Part shown: in pieces, positions 1-11,743 of the stretch
Layout of the letters: each line of letters opens with the position of its first letter
Numbering within the stretch: the first letter of the stretch is position 1
Origin: Andrena cerasifolii
Lineage: Eukaryota; Arthropoda; Insecta; Hymenoptera; Andrenidae
NCBI RefSeq assembly: GCF_050908995.1
Contig: NC_135121.1
Location: 2,232,001 to 2,296,000 of the forward strand
Direction of reading: 5' to 3'
Length of the DNA: 64,000 nucleotides
Position numbers and translations under genes: made by a program
Notes under the pieces: generated by a model
Database searches by the model: none
The model's input: the letters and a program-made list of their open reading frames with translations, nothing else
Told to the model about the DNA's origin: nothing

Positions 1-2051
1 CCTGTCTATCTTCAATCGTTTATATCTCGGACTGTACTGCATCGGTTCGCTGATTTTACACATTTAGGAGACGGGATCAAAGTGGAGTTCATTTATTCAA
101 ACACCCGTTTCCAAGTGGGTATTGATTAATTTATAATCTTGAAGTTTACTTATACGGACTGACCGAATTTAGTTGATAACTTGAATTAAAGTTGATAACT
201 TTAAACACTAATAATTTGCGCAGTGGGACGAGGGGGAAAATGATCGTTGCGTGATTATTTAGAGGAGAGTATACTGAAACTATTGCAATTGGTCCGAAAG
301 TGGAACTTTTTGGCGTTTGGAAGATATTCCTAATCAAATTTGAAAAATGTCGCTATTTTCGTTACTGCATATAAAAATATTTTTTAATGGATTGTTTATA
401 TTAGTTACTAATAAAAGAAGATATTTATCATTTCATGCTGCTTTCCTTTATTATTCGAATTTTCCTTATAACTTGGAAACGAAAAGTTTCCCAAACATTT
501 TGCTTAAACCACTGTAAAGGGCATTAAATAAGGTACCAAACAAACAGAATTAAATTTTTTTTATCACAAATAAGTTAAAAAAATAAATAAATAAATGTAA
601 AATATATTAAATTATACATCATTAGAAAGGAATAATTTTTTCCTATTTTTTGGCGTAAATTTCATTCTGATAAATTAATAAAAAGTCCCAAAAGACGACA
701 AATTTTAAATTCGGCCCACTGTGCGGCCTTAGGGTTTTTGGTTACGTTGGAGGCGGCGGGGCAAGAACTCCCTTCTGGTCCAGAACGTTCCGGCAATTCT
801 GGACGTGACAGTTTCACCCCCCAAACATGCAAACGGGCCATAATAAAAAACGCATCTTTCTTATTTTTCGGTCCTCTAAAACATATTCAAAAACCCAAGC
901 AATCGGAGGCGGAATCTCTCCTTGTCAGTGCCACTATCATACCCCCCCCCCCGCCCCCGACTATGATATCCTAGCTATACTTGGTTAGGTATGATAGACA
1001 TTGTACGAACGCACAGGGTCTGTCAGACCCTGCGGTGTAGGTACTTGAGGGATAAGCATGAGACCGCCAGTTTTTAAATTTGTAATTATGATTAAATACT
1101 TAATTTATAACTACAGTTTTGTCTTAAAATGAACCTGGACCTCGGGGCAAAGCGCGAGATCTTTTCAAGACGAGTGGTCTACATATTCAGCTTTGCTGTA
1201 GCGAGTGGAAGGGATTGACAGTGAGGATGAGTGAGCGAGCACGCGACAACGACAGGTCATAAATTACTGTCGGCACTGCCGCGGCGCAACGTTGCCTATT
1301 GAAAAAGGATGGAATAGGTCTCTCCGACACCTCTCACTAGCCGGGGCAACTACAGAAGAACTACATAGCGGGCATAGCGGCGGCTTTTTATCAAGACAGA
1401 AGACGCGGGTTCTTTTCGAGATAGCACACTGTATTGCACAATTACAATCACGAACTATATAATTGTAATTGTCCTGCAATTACCATTATAATTGAGGGCA
1501 GTAACAATTACCTATTACGCTGCGTTTAGATCAAACGAACAAATGCTATTCGCGATGGCGAAGAATTCACTCGTAGAAGTTAAATGTAAGTATTAGTTTG
1601 AAATCATTAGGACATAAGATGGTTTGTATTTGGCGCCTTCGCGCCATCACCGGTCCCGTGATTCGGGTAGACCGAGTAGTTCGGGTCGCGGACGTGGTGA
1701 AGGGGAACGCCACACAAAAATTATAAGAAATGTCATGTAAATCGGACTATTTTTAACGAAGTTAGCTTGAAATTATGCAAATCAATTTTTCGTGTAATTT
1801 CCTTCATTATGGTCCGAATTACGTCGTTCTTGGTGTTATTTTCATGGGAGAAACGTAATGATCGTTGTCGCAAAGATCTGATGAGAAATGCGAAACTTGA
1901 GATTCGTCACTTTGGAATAGGCATTCCAGCCCCTTCGAGGGTCGAAAGACCATAACACTCGGTGAGCCATCGCGGGTCCTTCTTTTCGCCATGGGGTGCC
2001 GAGCGGCATCTGTTTGAGGAGCATCGCGAGAAAATCACCCTGCATAATGCC
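1..2051. other. Unassigned intergenic or intronic DNA
   Basis: No coding region is recognised here. The stretch is AT-rich up to about 700 and then of mixed composition. A run of C interrupted by one G lies at about 942-958. A segment near 1620-1690 resembles one near 61565-61640: both read 'gtttgtattt', then 'ggcgc/agcgc', a short GC-rich hairpin and 'gtggttcggg/gtgattcggg'. They are probably relics of one repeat family. Reading frames here are short and show no domain. Confidence 0.5.
505..690 (-). repeat. Diverged relic of the 'CAGGGTC' TA-flanked MITE family
   Basis: This AT-rich stretch follows, with many differences, the interior of the elements at 21915-22484 and 41714-42538. The shared order is 'gcattaa', 'caaacaaacag', 'tatcaca', 'gtaaaatat', 'catcat', 'ggaataatttt' and 'aatttcattctgata'. 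Neither terminus survives. It is read as an old fragment of that family in the orientation of the 22-kb copy. Confidence 0.4.
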
Positions 2052-2054
2052 TAA

Positions 2055-2640
2055 AGGTGGAATCTAAGGGAACGTGGATCGGCGAGCTTGGAACGAGACT
2101 CGCCGAGCCCACGCGCCGTCAGAACACTCATAGCTCACCGCCTCACGAGCCTGGGCGAGCCTAGGCGAGTCTAGGTGAGCCGAGCCGACTCGCCGAGTCC
2201 TCGCCGTGAGAACGCTCATGGATCGCCGACACATGATCCTGGGCGATCATCGCCGAGCTAACTCGCCGAGACCCGCGCCGTGGGAACGCTCATGGATCGC
2301 CGATTCGCGAGCCTGGGCGAGCTTGGCACGAGACTCGCCGAGTCTACGCGCCGTCAGAACACTCATAGCTCACCGCCTCACGAGCCTGGGCGAGCCTAGG
2401 CGAGTCTAGGTGAGCCGAGCCGACTCGCCGAGTCCTCGCCGTGAGAACGCTCATGGATCGCCGACGCATGATCCTGGGCAATCGTCGACGAGCCTAGACG
2501 AACCGAGCCGACTCGCCGAGTCCGCGCCGTGAGAACGCACATAGATCGCCGATCGCGATCCTGGTGGATCATCGACGAGTCTAGGCGAGCCCAGGCGAGC
2601 CGGATGGGCTCGCCGATCCACGTTCCGTCAGATTCCACCT
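2055..2640. mobile_element. GC-rich MITE with TAA target duplication
   Basis: The ends are inverted repeats: AGGTGGAATCT, a short mismatch, then GGGAACGTGGATCGGCGAGC at the left and the complement at the right. TAA flanks each side (2052-2054 and 2641-2643). A 3-bp TAA duplication fits the PIF/Harbinger superfamily, but assignment from a non-coding element is an inference. The interior is strikingly GC- and CpG-rich against an AT-rich background and consists of tandem units. A single-unit relative lies at 55218-55333. Open frames across it are a by-product of GC content. Confidence 0.7.
2111..2580. repeat. Tandem units inside the TAA MITE (about 80 bp, 235-bp higher order)
   Basis: The block 'gccgtNagaacNctcat' recurs at about 2116, 2203, 2277, 2351, 2438 and 2526, with spacings of 87, 74, 74, 87 and 88 bp. 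A longer stretch starting at 2111 recurs almost unchanged at 2346, so three subunits form a 235-bp repeat. 'ctcgccgag' palindromes are scattered through it. Confidence 0.75.
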
Positions 2641-2688
2641 TAACGACAACTTTACGTACTGTATGGTTAATTTATATTATTTGCTTAA

Positions 2689-3419
2689 GGGAACGTATGA
2701 CCGTTTAAAAGTGTCAAAGATCGAATTTTTTTTCTTTTTACATATATTCATAGATTGAGGTTCTAGAAATATTATAATTCAAGTCCGATGTAAAAAAATT
2801 CGGAAAATTGACGAAGTTATAGACATTTGAGTGGAACAACCCAGGTAGCACGGGGCGGCGCGCTGCAGCGGCTCGACTGATCGCAGCGGAACTACATTTT
2901 CATTACGGTGGTCCTAAAAACTCGCGGTACGTTCAATCAATTTACTTCCAATTTTGCATGCAGAATCGTAATACGATTCCACATTGTCCTGCGGCTGCTT
3001 TTTTTATTCCGATTCCCCGTTTATTATTTACAAAGAAAAAACGTGAACTTTTCTCTTAGAAAAATCTAACTTTACCTTTGATCTCTCACCATTTCTTTAT
3101 TTTTCAAAATTTTCAAAATCGGCCCCGTAGGTCTATAGCTATTGACATATTTTATAACAAAATTTTACTGTTTTTGATTTCAGACACGACATGCAGCCTT
3201 TTTCAGGGCCACTGTGAAGCCCTCTAAAATTGAGAGAGTTTCGGATGTGTATCCATAACTTCCAAAAAACAATAGTTTTTTAACTGAAACTTTTTTTTAA
3301 GTAGCTCATATTACTATGTAAACATAATATAAAAACGGAAAATCTTCATCAAGCCGTTGACTTGTAAAAAAATCCACAAAATATACACATTTTCCGAGCG
3401 TTCAAACGGGTATACCCCC
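2689..3419. mobile_element. TTAA-flanked non-autonomous DNA element
   Basis: TTAA flanks both ends (2685-2688 and 3420-3423). The termini are imperfect inverted repeats, GGGAACGTATGACCGTTTAAA against the complement of 'cgttcaaacgggtatacccc'. The interior is not palindromic and codes for nothing recognised. TTAA duplication suggests piggyBac. The G-rich terminus is not the usual CCC start, so a TA-duplicating element beginning AGGG is an alternative. Confidence 0.5.
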
Positions 3420-3441
3420 TTAAAAGGGAATGATACTGAAC

Positions 3442-3748
3442 CAGTGATGCCAGAATCGTGGGACGTGGGACAAATGCTTACCCCTACTATGACCTACCGT
3501 CGTCTCCCACTGTGGCCTACCGTCGTCCCCCAGTTTCTTCCTATCGCGCTGCACACAAGCATATCCCTACTCCTGTCCGTGTGCTCGGCAGCCCCAACAG
3601 ACAGCTCACATGGACATGAGTAGGGATATGCTTGTGTGCAGTGCGATGGGAAGAAAGTGGGGGTCGACGGTGGGCCATAGTGGGAGACGACGGTAGGCCA
3701 TAGTGGGGGTAAGCATTTGTCCCACGTCCCACGATTCTGGCATCACTG
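3442..3748. mobile_element. Palindromic hAT-type MITE with perfect 8-bp duplication
   Basis: The element starts CAGTGATGCCAGAATCGTGG and ends with the exact complement. The perfect direct repeat TACTGAAC flanks it at 3434-3441 and 3749-3756. CAGTG ends plus an 8-bp duplication are hAT hallmarks. Most of the 307 bp folds on itself around an unpaired centre near 3580-3605. Reading frames on both strands mirror each other and are not genes. Confidence 0.85.
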
Positions 3749-3966
3749 TACTGAACCAGAAGTGAGCTTCCGAGCACGCATTCGTACCCCATTTATATAC
3801 CAGAAAATCAGACCCAAAAGTGGTGGGGATATGCATGATTTCCGTTTTTCTTTGGAAAATATAGCTACATCGCGTCGTGTCACCGCGTGGACAGCAGCTG
3901 CATTCAGTCGCCGGTATTCCAAAGTCCCTCAAGACGGGTAAAGTAGACGATAAGTGGGAGTACGTA

Positions 3967-5060
3967 CCGTAAACTGGGGGAACATTGGCATACGCCGAGA
4001 TTACATTGTTTTATGTCAGATTTGTAAAACTTAACCTGTTAATACTATTTTAGTTAAGATGTAAAAAATAAAATAAAATAAACAAATTAAAGTGCCAATG
4101 CATCTTACTGACTTCAGATTAGTAAGACTTAACCCGTTAATGCTATCTATATGATGTGCCAATGTTACCCCGGTACACTAACGTTTTTAACATGCATTAA
4201 GGGGTTAGCTACCTTCAGGAGGTAGAAAAAGAATCGATTCTTTGGGAATTTATTTCATAAAGTACACGCATATATTTATGCAATGGTTTTTGTATTCAGA
4301 TGAGGGACACTTTAACAGTTTATTATATATTATCTTTTGGTATAAAAATATTTACTTATTGCAAAATTACAGCTGATTTCCCGGAAGCTGCTTTTACACC
4401 GGTGACCACGATTTCTCCAAAACCGCTTCACCAATCTTTCTGAAATTTTGTAGGTTTCTTCTAGACATTCAAATCCAGTCTTTAATCGAAGCATTTGTTT
4501 TTCCAATGCATAGTTTTTATTTTATGGATGAAAAATGAGTATTTCTAGCTAAAAATAAGTGTTTTCATCCGTAAAATAAAAACTATGCATTGGAAAAGCA
4601 AATGCTTCGATTAAAGACTAGATTTGACTGTCTAGAAGAAACCTACAAAATTTCAGAAAGATTGGTGAAGCGATTTTGGAGAAATCGTGGTCACGGGTGT
4701 AAAAACAGCTTCCGGGAAATCAGCTGTAATTTTGCAATAAGTAAATATTTTTATACCGAAACATAATATATAATAAACAGTTAAAGTGTCCCTCATCTGA
4801 ATACAAAAACCATTGCATAAATATATGCATGTACTTTCTGAAATAAATTCCCAAAGAATCGATTGTTTTTCTACCTCCTGACGGTAGCTAACCCCTTAAA
4901 GAAGGAAAAGGACAAAAATTTTATGCATTTTGACACTTGTAGTGCAATTACAAAAGATGCAATGTTACGATAGGGTACTTAAAGCAAATGTAAACATGTT
5001 AATTTTTAAATTATATAACAAAATGTTTCGAACACCTGCCAATGTTCCCCCAGTTTACGG
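3967..5060. mobile_element. TA-flanked MITE interrupted by a foldback element
   Basis: The termini CCGTAAACTGGGGGAACATT and its complement are inverted, with TA on each side (3965-3966 and 5061-5062), as for Tc1/mariner-type elements. Removing the nested element at 4201-4895 leaves about 400 bp. An internal 'gccaatgttaccccggta' resembles the terminus. No transposase is present. Confidence 0.75.
4201..4895. mobile_element. Foldback element with TTAA duplication, nested
   Basis: TTAA flanks both ends (4197-4200 and 4896-4899). The left terminus GGGGTTAGCTACCTTCAGGA is matched by its near-complement at the right. Almost all of the 695 bp consists of two arms of about 345 bp that meet near 4550, so the DNA or its transcript could form one long hairpin. 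It sits inside the TA element at 3967-5060 and is therefore younger than it. Confidence 0.8.
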
Positions 5061-5280
5061 TAACACAGCCACGTATTTCAAAGAAGCAAATGTTCGCGCC
5101 TTTACGCTCGATTTACACAGTACTTAAATCGAACGATTTTGGTTCTGCGCAATTAAGAAAAAACAACAAACTTATGTTTTACACAGCGCGATTTCGGTTT
5201 AACGCGGCTTGAAAATAACACAATTCTCGAATGTTTACCGTGCATCTATTCATAAAAATAGAATGTAAAATTATTTTTAA

Positions 5281-5557
5281 CCCTTAACTGGTATACTGTT
5301 TTTGGCAAACGTGACTGGTATACTGGGGTGGTGGCAGACCCCAAATAAAAAAGGGCACAGAAATTTGTAAAGTCGACACTAGAGCAACCACTATGAATAT
5401 TTTCTTAGGTAATGTAGAAAATAATATAAGCGTAGAAAGTTAAAATATTATTATAAAATTAATTAGAAATTCAGTTTACCAACTTAGACAACCGAAAATT
5501 GTACACCGAACTTTGGGTGCTTGGGGTCACGAGCGACCCCAGGATACCAGTTAAGGG
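5281..5557. mobile_element. piggyBac-type MITE
   Basis: The element starts CCCTTAACTGGTATAC and ends GGATACCAGTTAAGGG, and TTAA flanks it exactly (5277-5280 and 5558-5561). CCC...GGG ends with TTAA duplication are diagnostic of piggyBac-derived elements. The 277-bp interior holds 'ggggtggtggcagacccc' and 'ggggtcacgagcgacccc', likely subterminal repeats. It has no coding capacity. Confidence 0.8.
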
Positions 5558-5561
5558 TTAA

Positions 5562-6910
5562 AACATATAGGTATCAGTTATTTAATTGCCCACCCCCTTT
5601 TCGGGTATAAATCTTTATCGTGTAAACTGTAAATGAAAAGTTAGCTGTAACTTACGTTCAGTATTCATTATGTACCTGCGTGTGAGACTTTCGTGACTCT
5701 TGATAGGTAGGTATTTCGGGTATGTTCATGTATGTTCTAATTCTTTTTATCACGGCGAAACTATGTAGGTCTGTCTCTGACAAGTGGGTGTATCTGAATG
5801 TCAGTTGTGAACTACAGACGTGTCTCGTGTGGAAAGGCCGTTACAGCTTTTTTTTCGGCAAGGACCGACCGAGAATTCCATGACTTATTTAGGACGAAAA
5901 CCGGTGCTGTGCAACAGTAAGAAATCGAGCGAAATTCGAGGCGAAAGGATTAATAAATATGACAGTTCGACGAAAAGCGACAGAATAATCTTCGTGGCGG
6001 ATTGTTCGCTTTTAATCATGACAAAATGCTCGGGGAATATTAATTCGCGAAACAGACGCGCCGGGAGTTGCTGTGTGAACATTTAATGCAGCGTGACGGG
6101 ACAGGAATGGGTGAGTTTCACGATCGGTACGTGCCACGCGGCCGCATAAATTTTCATGCGCTCGTGAATCAGGAGCCCGTAATATCCAGGTGATTCCTAA
6201 AGAATTATTAACTGCAGATGCGAATGGAAGAAAGTGTCGCAGATCAAATTTGACCACCGTTAAAGGAACACGACTCTCCTTTACGACTTTCCATTCGCAT
6301 TTCATCGAGCCGCCGCAAATTAGGTCGTACACGCTATTGATCGCGATACCGATATTGCATAATTTACATAAAAATAAGAGATTGGCGATAGATACTCCTA
6401 TGTAACGGTAAATGCTTGGTGACTTTGTACGAATTTTGTGTCTTTCGATCTGCGAAAATTGATACGAGCAGCACAAATCACTTTATCTTTTGCTTGTAAT
6501 ATGCAAGCAATTATTTTCCGCAGCTCTTTGTACATATTTTATATTTTAAATCATCAACTTAATCGACGTAAGTGACAAAATGTAAGTCGCTCAAAGTAAA
6601 CATGCGTGTACAAGTTATACGTGTGCGATATAGGTACATAGGTGGGTATTTATTGTAGTTACATGTGCATACACGGTTAATGCAACTTATTTTTCTTCAA
6701 AGCAGTAGACAATAGAGATCATTTTTTCTATTTCGTCCTTGAAAATGAGTTTTTAATGGAAATCGGTTTGTAAATTTATTTTTAATTCCATGGTTTCTTG
6801 GATCAAATAAATATAGGTATACATGTATGTACATATTATTACATAGTACTTACATATATCACTTTAGATCAATAAACCTACAGTACAAATCTTCAGGAAC
6901 TCGAAACACT
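5562..6910. other. Unassigned region, no element recognised
   Basis: About 1.35 kb without terminal repeats. The part at 5940-6480 is less AT-rich, holds several CpGs and lacks the repeat words seen elsewhere, so it may be single-copy host DNA. Frames of 88 aa (5820-6086, plus) and 154 aa (6012-6476, minus) overlap on opposite strands. Neither shows a domain, and they are not called genes. Confidence 0.4.
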
Positions 6911-6914
6911 TTAA

Positions 6915-7808
6915 CCCTTCGTTGACACTCTGGGTGGCTCACACCCAGAACAATTTTTGAACGACTGAAATTCTTATCTGAAGAATCCAATCGTTATGAA
7001 AAAAATAATGGGTCAGTTCGAATGTCTCTAGAATGTATTTCAATAGTTGTTTGATTGCAATTTTATCACAGTTTTTGTAGAAAAAATCTAGATTACCATA
7101 TGCCGAGTAAAAACGAAGGAAATGTTCAAAAAATTATAACTCATACAAATTTCAATGTTACAAGCTACAAATCTACAGAGTTGTTGTTTAGATATAATAT
7201 TTTGAGGGAAAAAATAGTTTGTAAGTCGGTTTTGGATAATACGTATTTATTTTGTATATAGAAGGCAAGCTATTTTGGTAATTGAAAAAACAGAGATTTT
7301 CATATAAACGTTTTATTTTTGTGCAAGAAACGATAGAGAATTTTTATACATTGCATTTTTCTGAGAAATTATGATGAAATTTATAGATTTTCCTCCTCCT
7401 CATTGTTTTGCACTGTAGCTTGTACGTCTGTTCGAGGGCGCAAATTCTAAGCCATGGTGCTGTGTATTGTAATACATAATGCGCAATTAATGTAATACAT
7501 AATTACTATCATTCTAAGGTCTACTTACGATAAATACGAGCGAAAACAGCCGAGAGCACAATACTTTTTTCTTCACTCAAAACTGACGTCTTTAACACAC
7601 ATTGGGTGGTTCACGCCCATAACCTGCTACCTACGACCCCAGGACAACAATTTACGCTTGCCACGTTTGAGTAATAGCCCTAAAGTGTAGCGAACTTTCC
7701 AATCTAACACTAGATGCTGCCACTAATGCGATATTCTACGTTTTGGAAAAGGTACAGAGCGTGAGAATTAGCTTATGGGTGGCTCACACCCAGAGTGTCA
7801 ACGAAGGG
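6915..7808. mobile_element. piggyBac-type non-autonomous element
   Basis: The termini CCCTTCGTTGACACTCTGGG and its complement are inverted over about 35 bp ('...tggctcacaccca'), and TTAA flanks each side (6911-6914 and 7809-7812). A further terminus-like word, 'gggtggttcacgccca', lies inside near 7603. The 894-bp interior has only short frames, the longest 68 aa at 7055-7261, with no sign of the DDE transposase. It is probably a deletion derivative or MITE. Confidence 0.8.
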
Positions 7809-8310
7809 TTAAACCTTTAATAGAAGGTGCACCACTTGGGAGAACTTGCAAAACTAGAGTTTATTAAACTTTTGGACTTTTCAATCATTTAAACGTACTT
7901 GTTAGACTTAGAATTGATTTAGAAGTTGTTGGATCTATTGAACAGTAGTACTTGTGCCTTACCCATGTATTGCGAGTATACAGAAGGAATACACGTATTA
8001 CTAAAATCATGCTACACAAAATTTTAATGTTTAACGTCATTTTTCATAAAAATAGTTAGCCCGGTTTCATCCAAAAATCGCTTGTCCCGATCATAAACTC
8101 CTTCCGTGAGCAATAGCGAGATTTATACGAAGAGTTAAAAAACAGAGGTTGGGAAGCAAACGAGTCTCCTGGCAGTCTTTGATTACCAACCACCCAATAA
8201 TAATGTCTCCACCCGTTAAATCTTAAATCGAATTATTGCTATACTCACAAATTGCACACTGTCGAGTTCTATTCGGTTTGAGTATGCGCATTTGAGGACC
8301 TCACAATTGC

Positions 8311-8312
<2 letters not shown>

Positions 8313-8357
<45 letters not shown>
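8313..8357. repeat. (TA)n microsatellite
   Basis: About 22 uninterrupted TA units. The surrounding 7813-8520 otherwise shows no gene or element. Confidence 0.95.
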
Positions 8358-8361
<4 letters not shown>

Positions 8362-8528
8362 TGAGGTATTTTAAATTGCTACCTTGATTCACATCTAAAA
8401 GAAATATAAAATATAATTCCATGATTTCAAAGGTGGGCAAAAGTTCGAAAGTTCGAAAGTTTGGAAGTGATCCTTCTTTCCTTAAATCGAAACATATTTT
8501 TTATAGAATAATATTGTACTGTTGTTAA

Positions 8529-9105
8529 GGGGTCATTCTATTCTGATCGGCCGAAAAATTAAGCAGTTTTTAAAGATTTTTTTCTCGGTAAATACAACGT
8601 ATAATGAAATCAATCTTTTTGGTATTTATTACACTCCACTTTTATTATACAAACAATATTTATAAAGATTCTTTTATGTTGATTTAATGTTTTTCACAGC
8701 GTCGATGTGGCATCTAAAAAACAGGAGTGGCCAACCTATGTTCGTGGCACAGGTGATTTCCCGGCTCAGGCTTATCTCAAACAAAAAATTCGAAAAGATT
8801 AATCTGTGTACGTGTCGCTATCGCATGCAGCTCAATTAACAATTTTTGTTGAAGATGTTATTTTTCGACAAAAATTGTTGCCACGAATATACTCGTTTTT
8901 TTATGTGCCATATTGACGCTGCAGACAATCCAAACACGAAACAATTATAACAAATTTAAAAAATTCTTTTAATTTTCGTTTTTGTATAATATAAGACTAG
9001 CCTAATAAAGTCCAAAAAGATTTATTTTATTTTATGATGTATTTATTCAGAAAAAAATCTTTAAAAATAGCTCATTTTTTCGGCCGATCAAAGCAGAGTG
9101 ACCAC
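8529..9105. mobile_element. TTAA-flanked DNA element, degenerate ends
   Basis: TTAA precedes GGGGTCATTCT at the left (8525-8528) and follows 'agagtgaccac' at the right (9106-9109). The terminal repeats continue as 'gatcggccgaaaaa' and its complement. It resembles the other TTAA-GGGG foldbacks but has a single-copy interior and no coding sequence. Confidence 0.65.
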
Positions 9106-9215
9106 TTAAAGTTGAAGGTTTAAACCCTTCCAACAGAAGAAAACTATTCCTACTATTCCGGCCGCCAGAAAACCATGCAACTTTTGTGGGAAACATTTTT
9201 GTGAAATTTTAAATA

Positions 9216-10415
9216 CAGGGTCAACCGTTACAAATGCAACCTACGCGCGCGCGAACAAGCGAAAATGGCAACACCGCCTCACAGACGCATTCCACTACAA
9301 CCATGCACCGTCCCGGCGTTCGGAGAGCTGCCAGCGACCGCTGGACAGCAGTGATGCCCGAGCTTCGAAAATTTTGAGGCAGTCTCTTAAGGGGGGAGCC
9401 TGGTGTAGCGGATCGAAGAAATCGATTTTTTTTTTGCATAAATCAATAGTTGAACATCACGACAATATGTTCCCAAAGCCGCGAAACGAAATTCAAAAAA
9501 TTAAAGCGGATATAGCCGATTTTGCTACGGAGCGCCAGGCTACCACAAAACTTGAAATGTGTTTTTCTCGAAACGACAGTTTTATACTTTGCGGGCAATG
9601 TAACTAAAAAAATATTCAACCAATCGACTTGGCCTTGTGCACGGATATTTGTGAACATTTTCTTCATAGTACTAAGTTATTAGTATAATGCTATTGTTTA
9701 AATAAATAACTTTTTTTTAGACATTTGAGGCAAAATTTCGTTGGAAACAGTGAACTTTTTATTCAAGAGGCCGCCATTTGTTCATTTTGTATCTTTTAAG
9801 TTTCAAATTACTTCATTCTGTGCGTACACTCATAAACTAAAAGAAAATTGTTCGATTTTTGGTTTCAGATGAAACCAAAAGACGCTACGTTGCCCGCAGT
9901 GCAATAATTGCGTCGCCAACGGACTGGGCATAACTTTGTTATTTGCCGCTCTTTTTTAATAAATTTTTTTTGTTATATACCTTAACCTGTTAATACAATA
10001 TCCTGAAAGTTTCAGAAAGATCTATCAAATACTTTCTTTAAAAAAAATTCCCGAAAAATGCCTCGATTTTCATTTAGTTACACCAGGCTCCCCCCTTAAA
10101 TTAACGTCGCAAAGAGCTATTTGAAATTTCCCAGCACGGGTTGATAAATTTGGGGCCTTTTTCGTATAACTTTTGATCTATAAAAGATATCGGAATGCAA
10201 TTTGCGCCGCAAAATGAGGAAAAATTAATCCCTCTTAACGCTGGGTAATTTAACATATTTTACATTTACTTAATTTTTTCTATTATTTTTTTAACCACAA
10301 TTGTTGCGAAAAGCTTTTGCAAACTGTTTATCCGATACTGTATTTAATGCTCTTTTTAAAATTTATCGTGTTGCTAAACAATAGGCTAGTTATTTCTGTA
10401 TCATTACTTTCTACT
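9216..10415 (+). mobile_element. 'CAGGGTC' TA-flanked MITE, truncated and interrupted
   Basis: TA (9214-9215) is followed by CAGGGTCAACCGTTACAAAT, then 'gcgcgcgcgaac' and 'aaaatggcaacaccgcctca', as in the intact copy at 41714-42538. The element at 9391-10095 splits it. The family resumes at about 10100 ('cgtcgcaaagagctat') and is lost near 10415, so the right terminus is missing. Confidence 0.7.
9391..10095. mobile_element. TTAA-flanked MITE nested in the 'CAGGGTC' element
   Basis: The termini GGGGGGAGCCTGGTGTA and its complement are flanked by TTAA (9387-9390 and 10096-10099). The flanks rejoin into the host element when it is removed. The interior is mostly single-copy AT-rich DNA and carries no domain. 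Confidence 0.75.
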
Positions 10416-10670
10416 GTATCATTACTATTTTTCATGAGCAGAAATAAGGACATTTAGAGCATTACATATTTAATTAGAAATTACTAATAGTTAAACATCT
10501 TGAAATATCTTTCTTAAATAGTTTTTGAATTGGTTGATTTATTAGTAAAGAATTAATCAATTACTCTGCAAATTTTGATCGCAAACAATTTTTTTATACC
10601 TTCTTTATGACGAGTTACCTCTTAAGTGAGCAGAAATTGGGACATTCACCTTATACATTTACGGTGGGGC

Positions 10671-11086
10671 AAGTTGTTACGGTAACAACGTGCCCCAAGT
10701 CACGGTAACAACTAGCCCCTACCGACACATGTAGCAATGCGAAGGACTATTCTGCTTATACATATATTCAAACGATAAACGCTATTACACCATGTTCTTA
10801 AATGTCATCTGATCCATAAGAACGAATAAATCTATAATATCGACGTTAAATAATTGAAATAGACCAAAAAATAATGATAGAAAAATATTTACTTATCTGA
10901 TGCGCGACTAATAGGTTCTTGCTTACAACCACACGAATCGTTGTCGCGGACGCTATTAACATGGGCGACAGAGTGGCGTGATCAACTCACACGGAGAAAA
11001 TAATTTAAAGTACAACGCTCTTTTTATTTTGAAGATAGAGCCGTCGGAACAACTTACCCCCGGAACTTTTAGCCCCGGTCTCCCCT
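10671..11086. mobile_element. Partial 'GGGGAGACC' family element
   Basis: The right end 'gccccggtctcccc' followed by TA (11087-11088) matches the family ends at 12770, 20804 and 48647. The left side 'cggtggggcaagttgttacgg' pairs only with subterminal sequence ('gaacaacttaccccc'), so the true left end is missing or diverged. A further related end, 'cccggtctacccta', lies at about 11588. Confidence 0.4.
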
Positions 11087-11743
11087 ACGTACTAATCATC
11101 TGTATATAAACAATTATCATATTTATAATCATAAAAATACTCAAATGAAAATAAAGAGTGATCCGATTCACCCCAAACAACGTGATCCGATTAGCACCAT
11201 ATATAAGGATTTCAAAGATTGTAGATTATATAAACATATTATGATATAATAGTCTAAAATACATGAAATACTAAACTTGGACATCGTGCAAACTAATAAC
11301 AATAAACACATTGGAATTTTCAAGCTTACTTTTTATTTTAAATAAGAAATTGCAGATTACGTAGGTTAGATTCGGACCAGAATTGTAACGTTCGCAAGCG
11401 TCCATGTCACTGTAAACGTATGCCAGCTCTACACAATGACTTGAAACAATTAACGGGCTTTTGCGGTAGGTGCGGGGGATAGAGACGAGGTACTACGAAC
11501 GATTGGAGTGCACATTTCTATCGCGATGTAGGAAATATGGACTAAATTCTTATTTTCATCCGATTCGCCCTGTGATCCGATTCGACCCGGTCTACCCTAG
11601 GTATATTAGTGTTAAGGGATGAAAATTCATCTTCTCTTACTTCCACAAAATTTAAACATGTACGTTGTACATGCATCGATTCTGATCCTCCAACGCGTTT
11701 ACCATTTCGTGTGATACTAGAATCCCCGATTCTCCAAGAAATA

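Noticed and set aside
3357..3941. Overlapping frames of 74-108 aa on both strands
   Set aside because: They mirror each other across the palindromic hAT MITE at 3442-3748.
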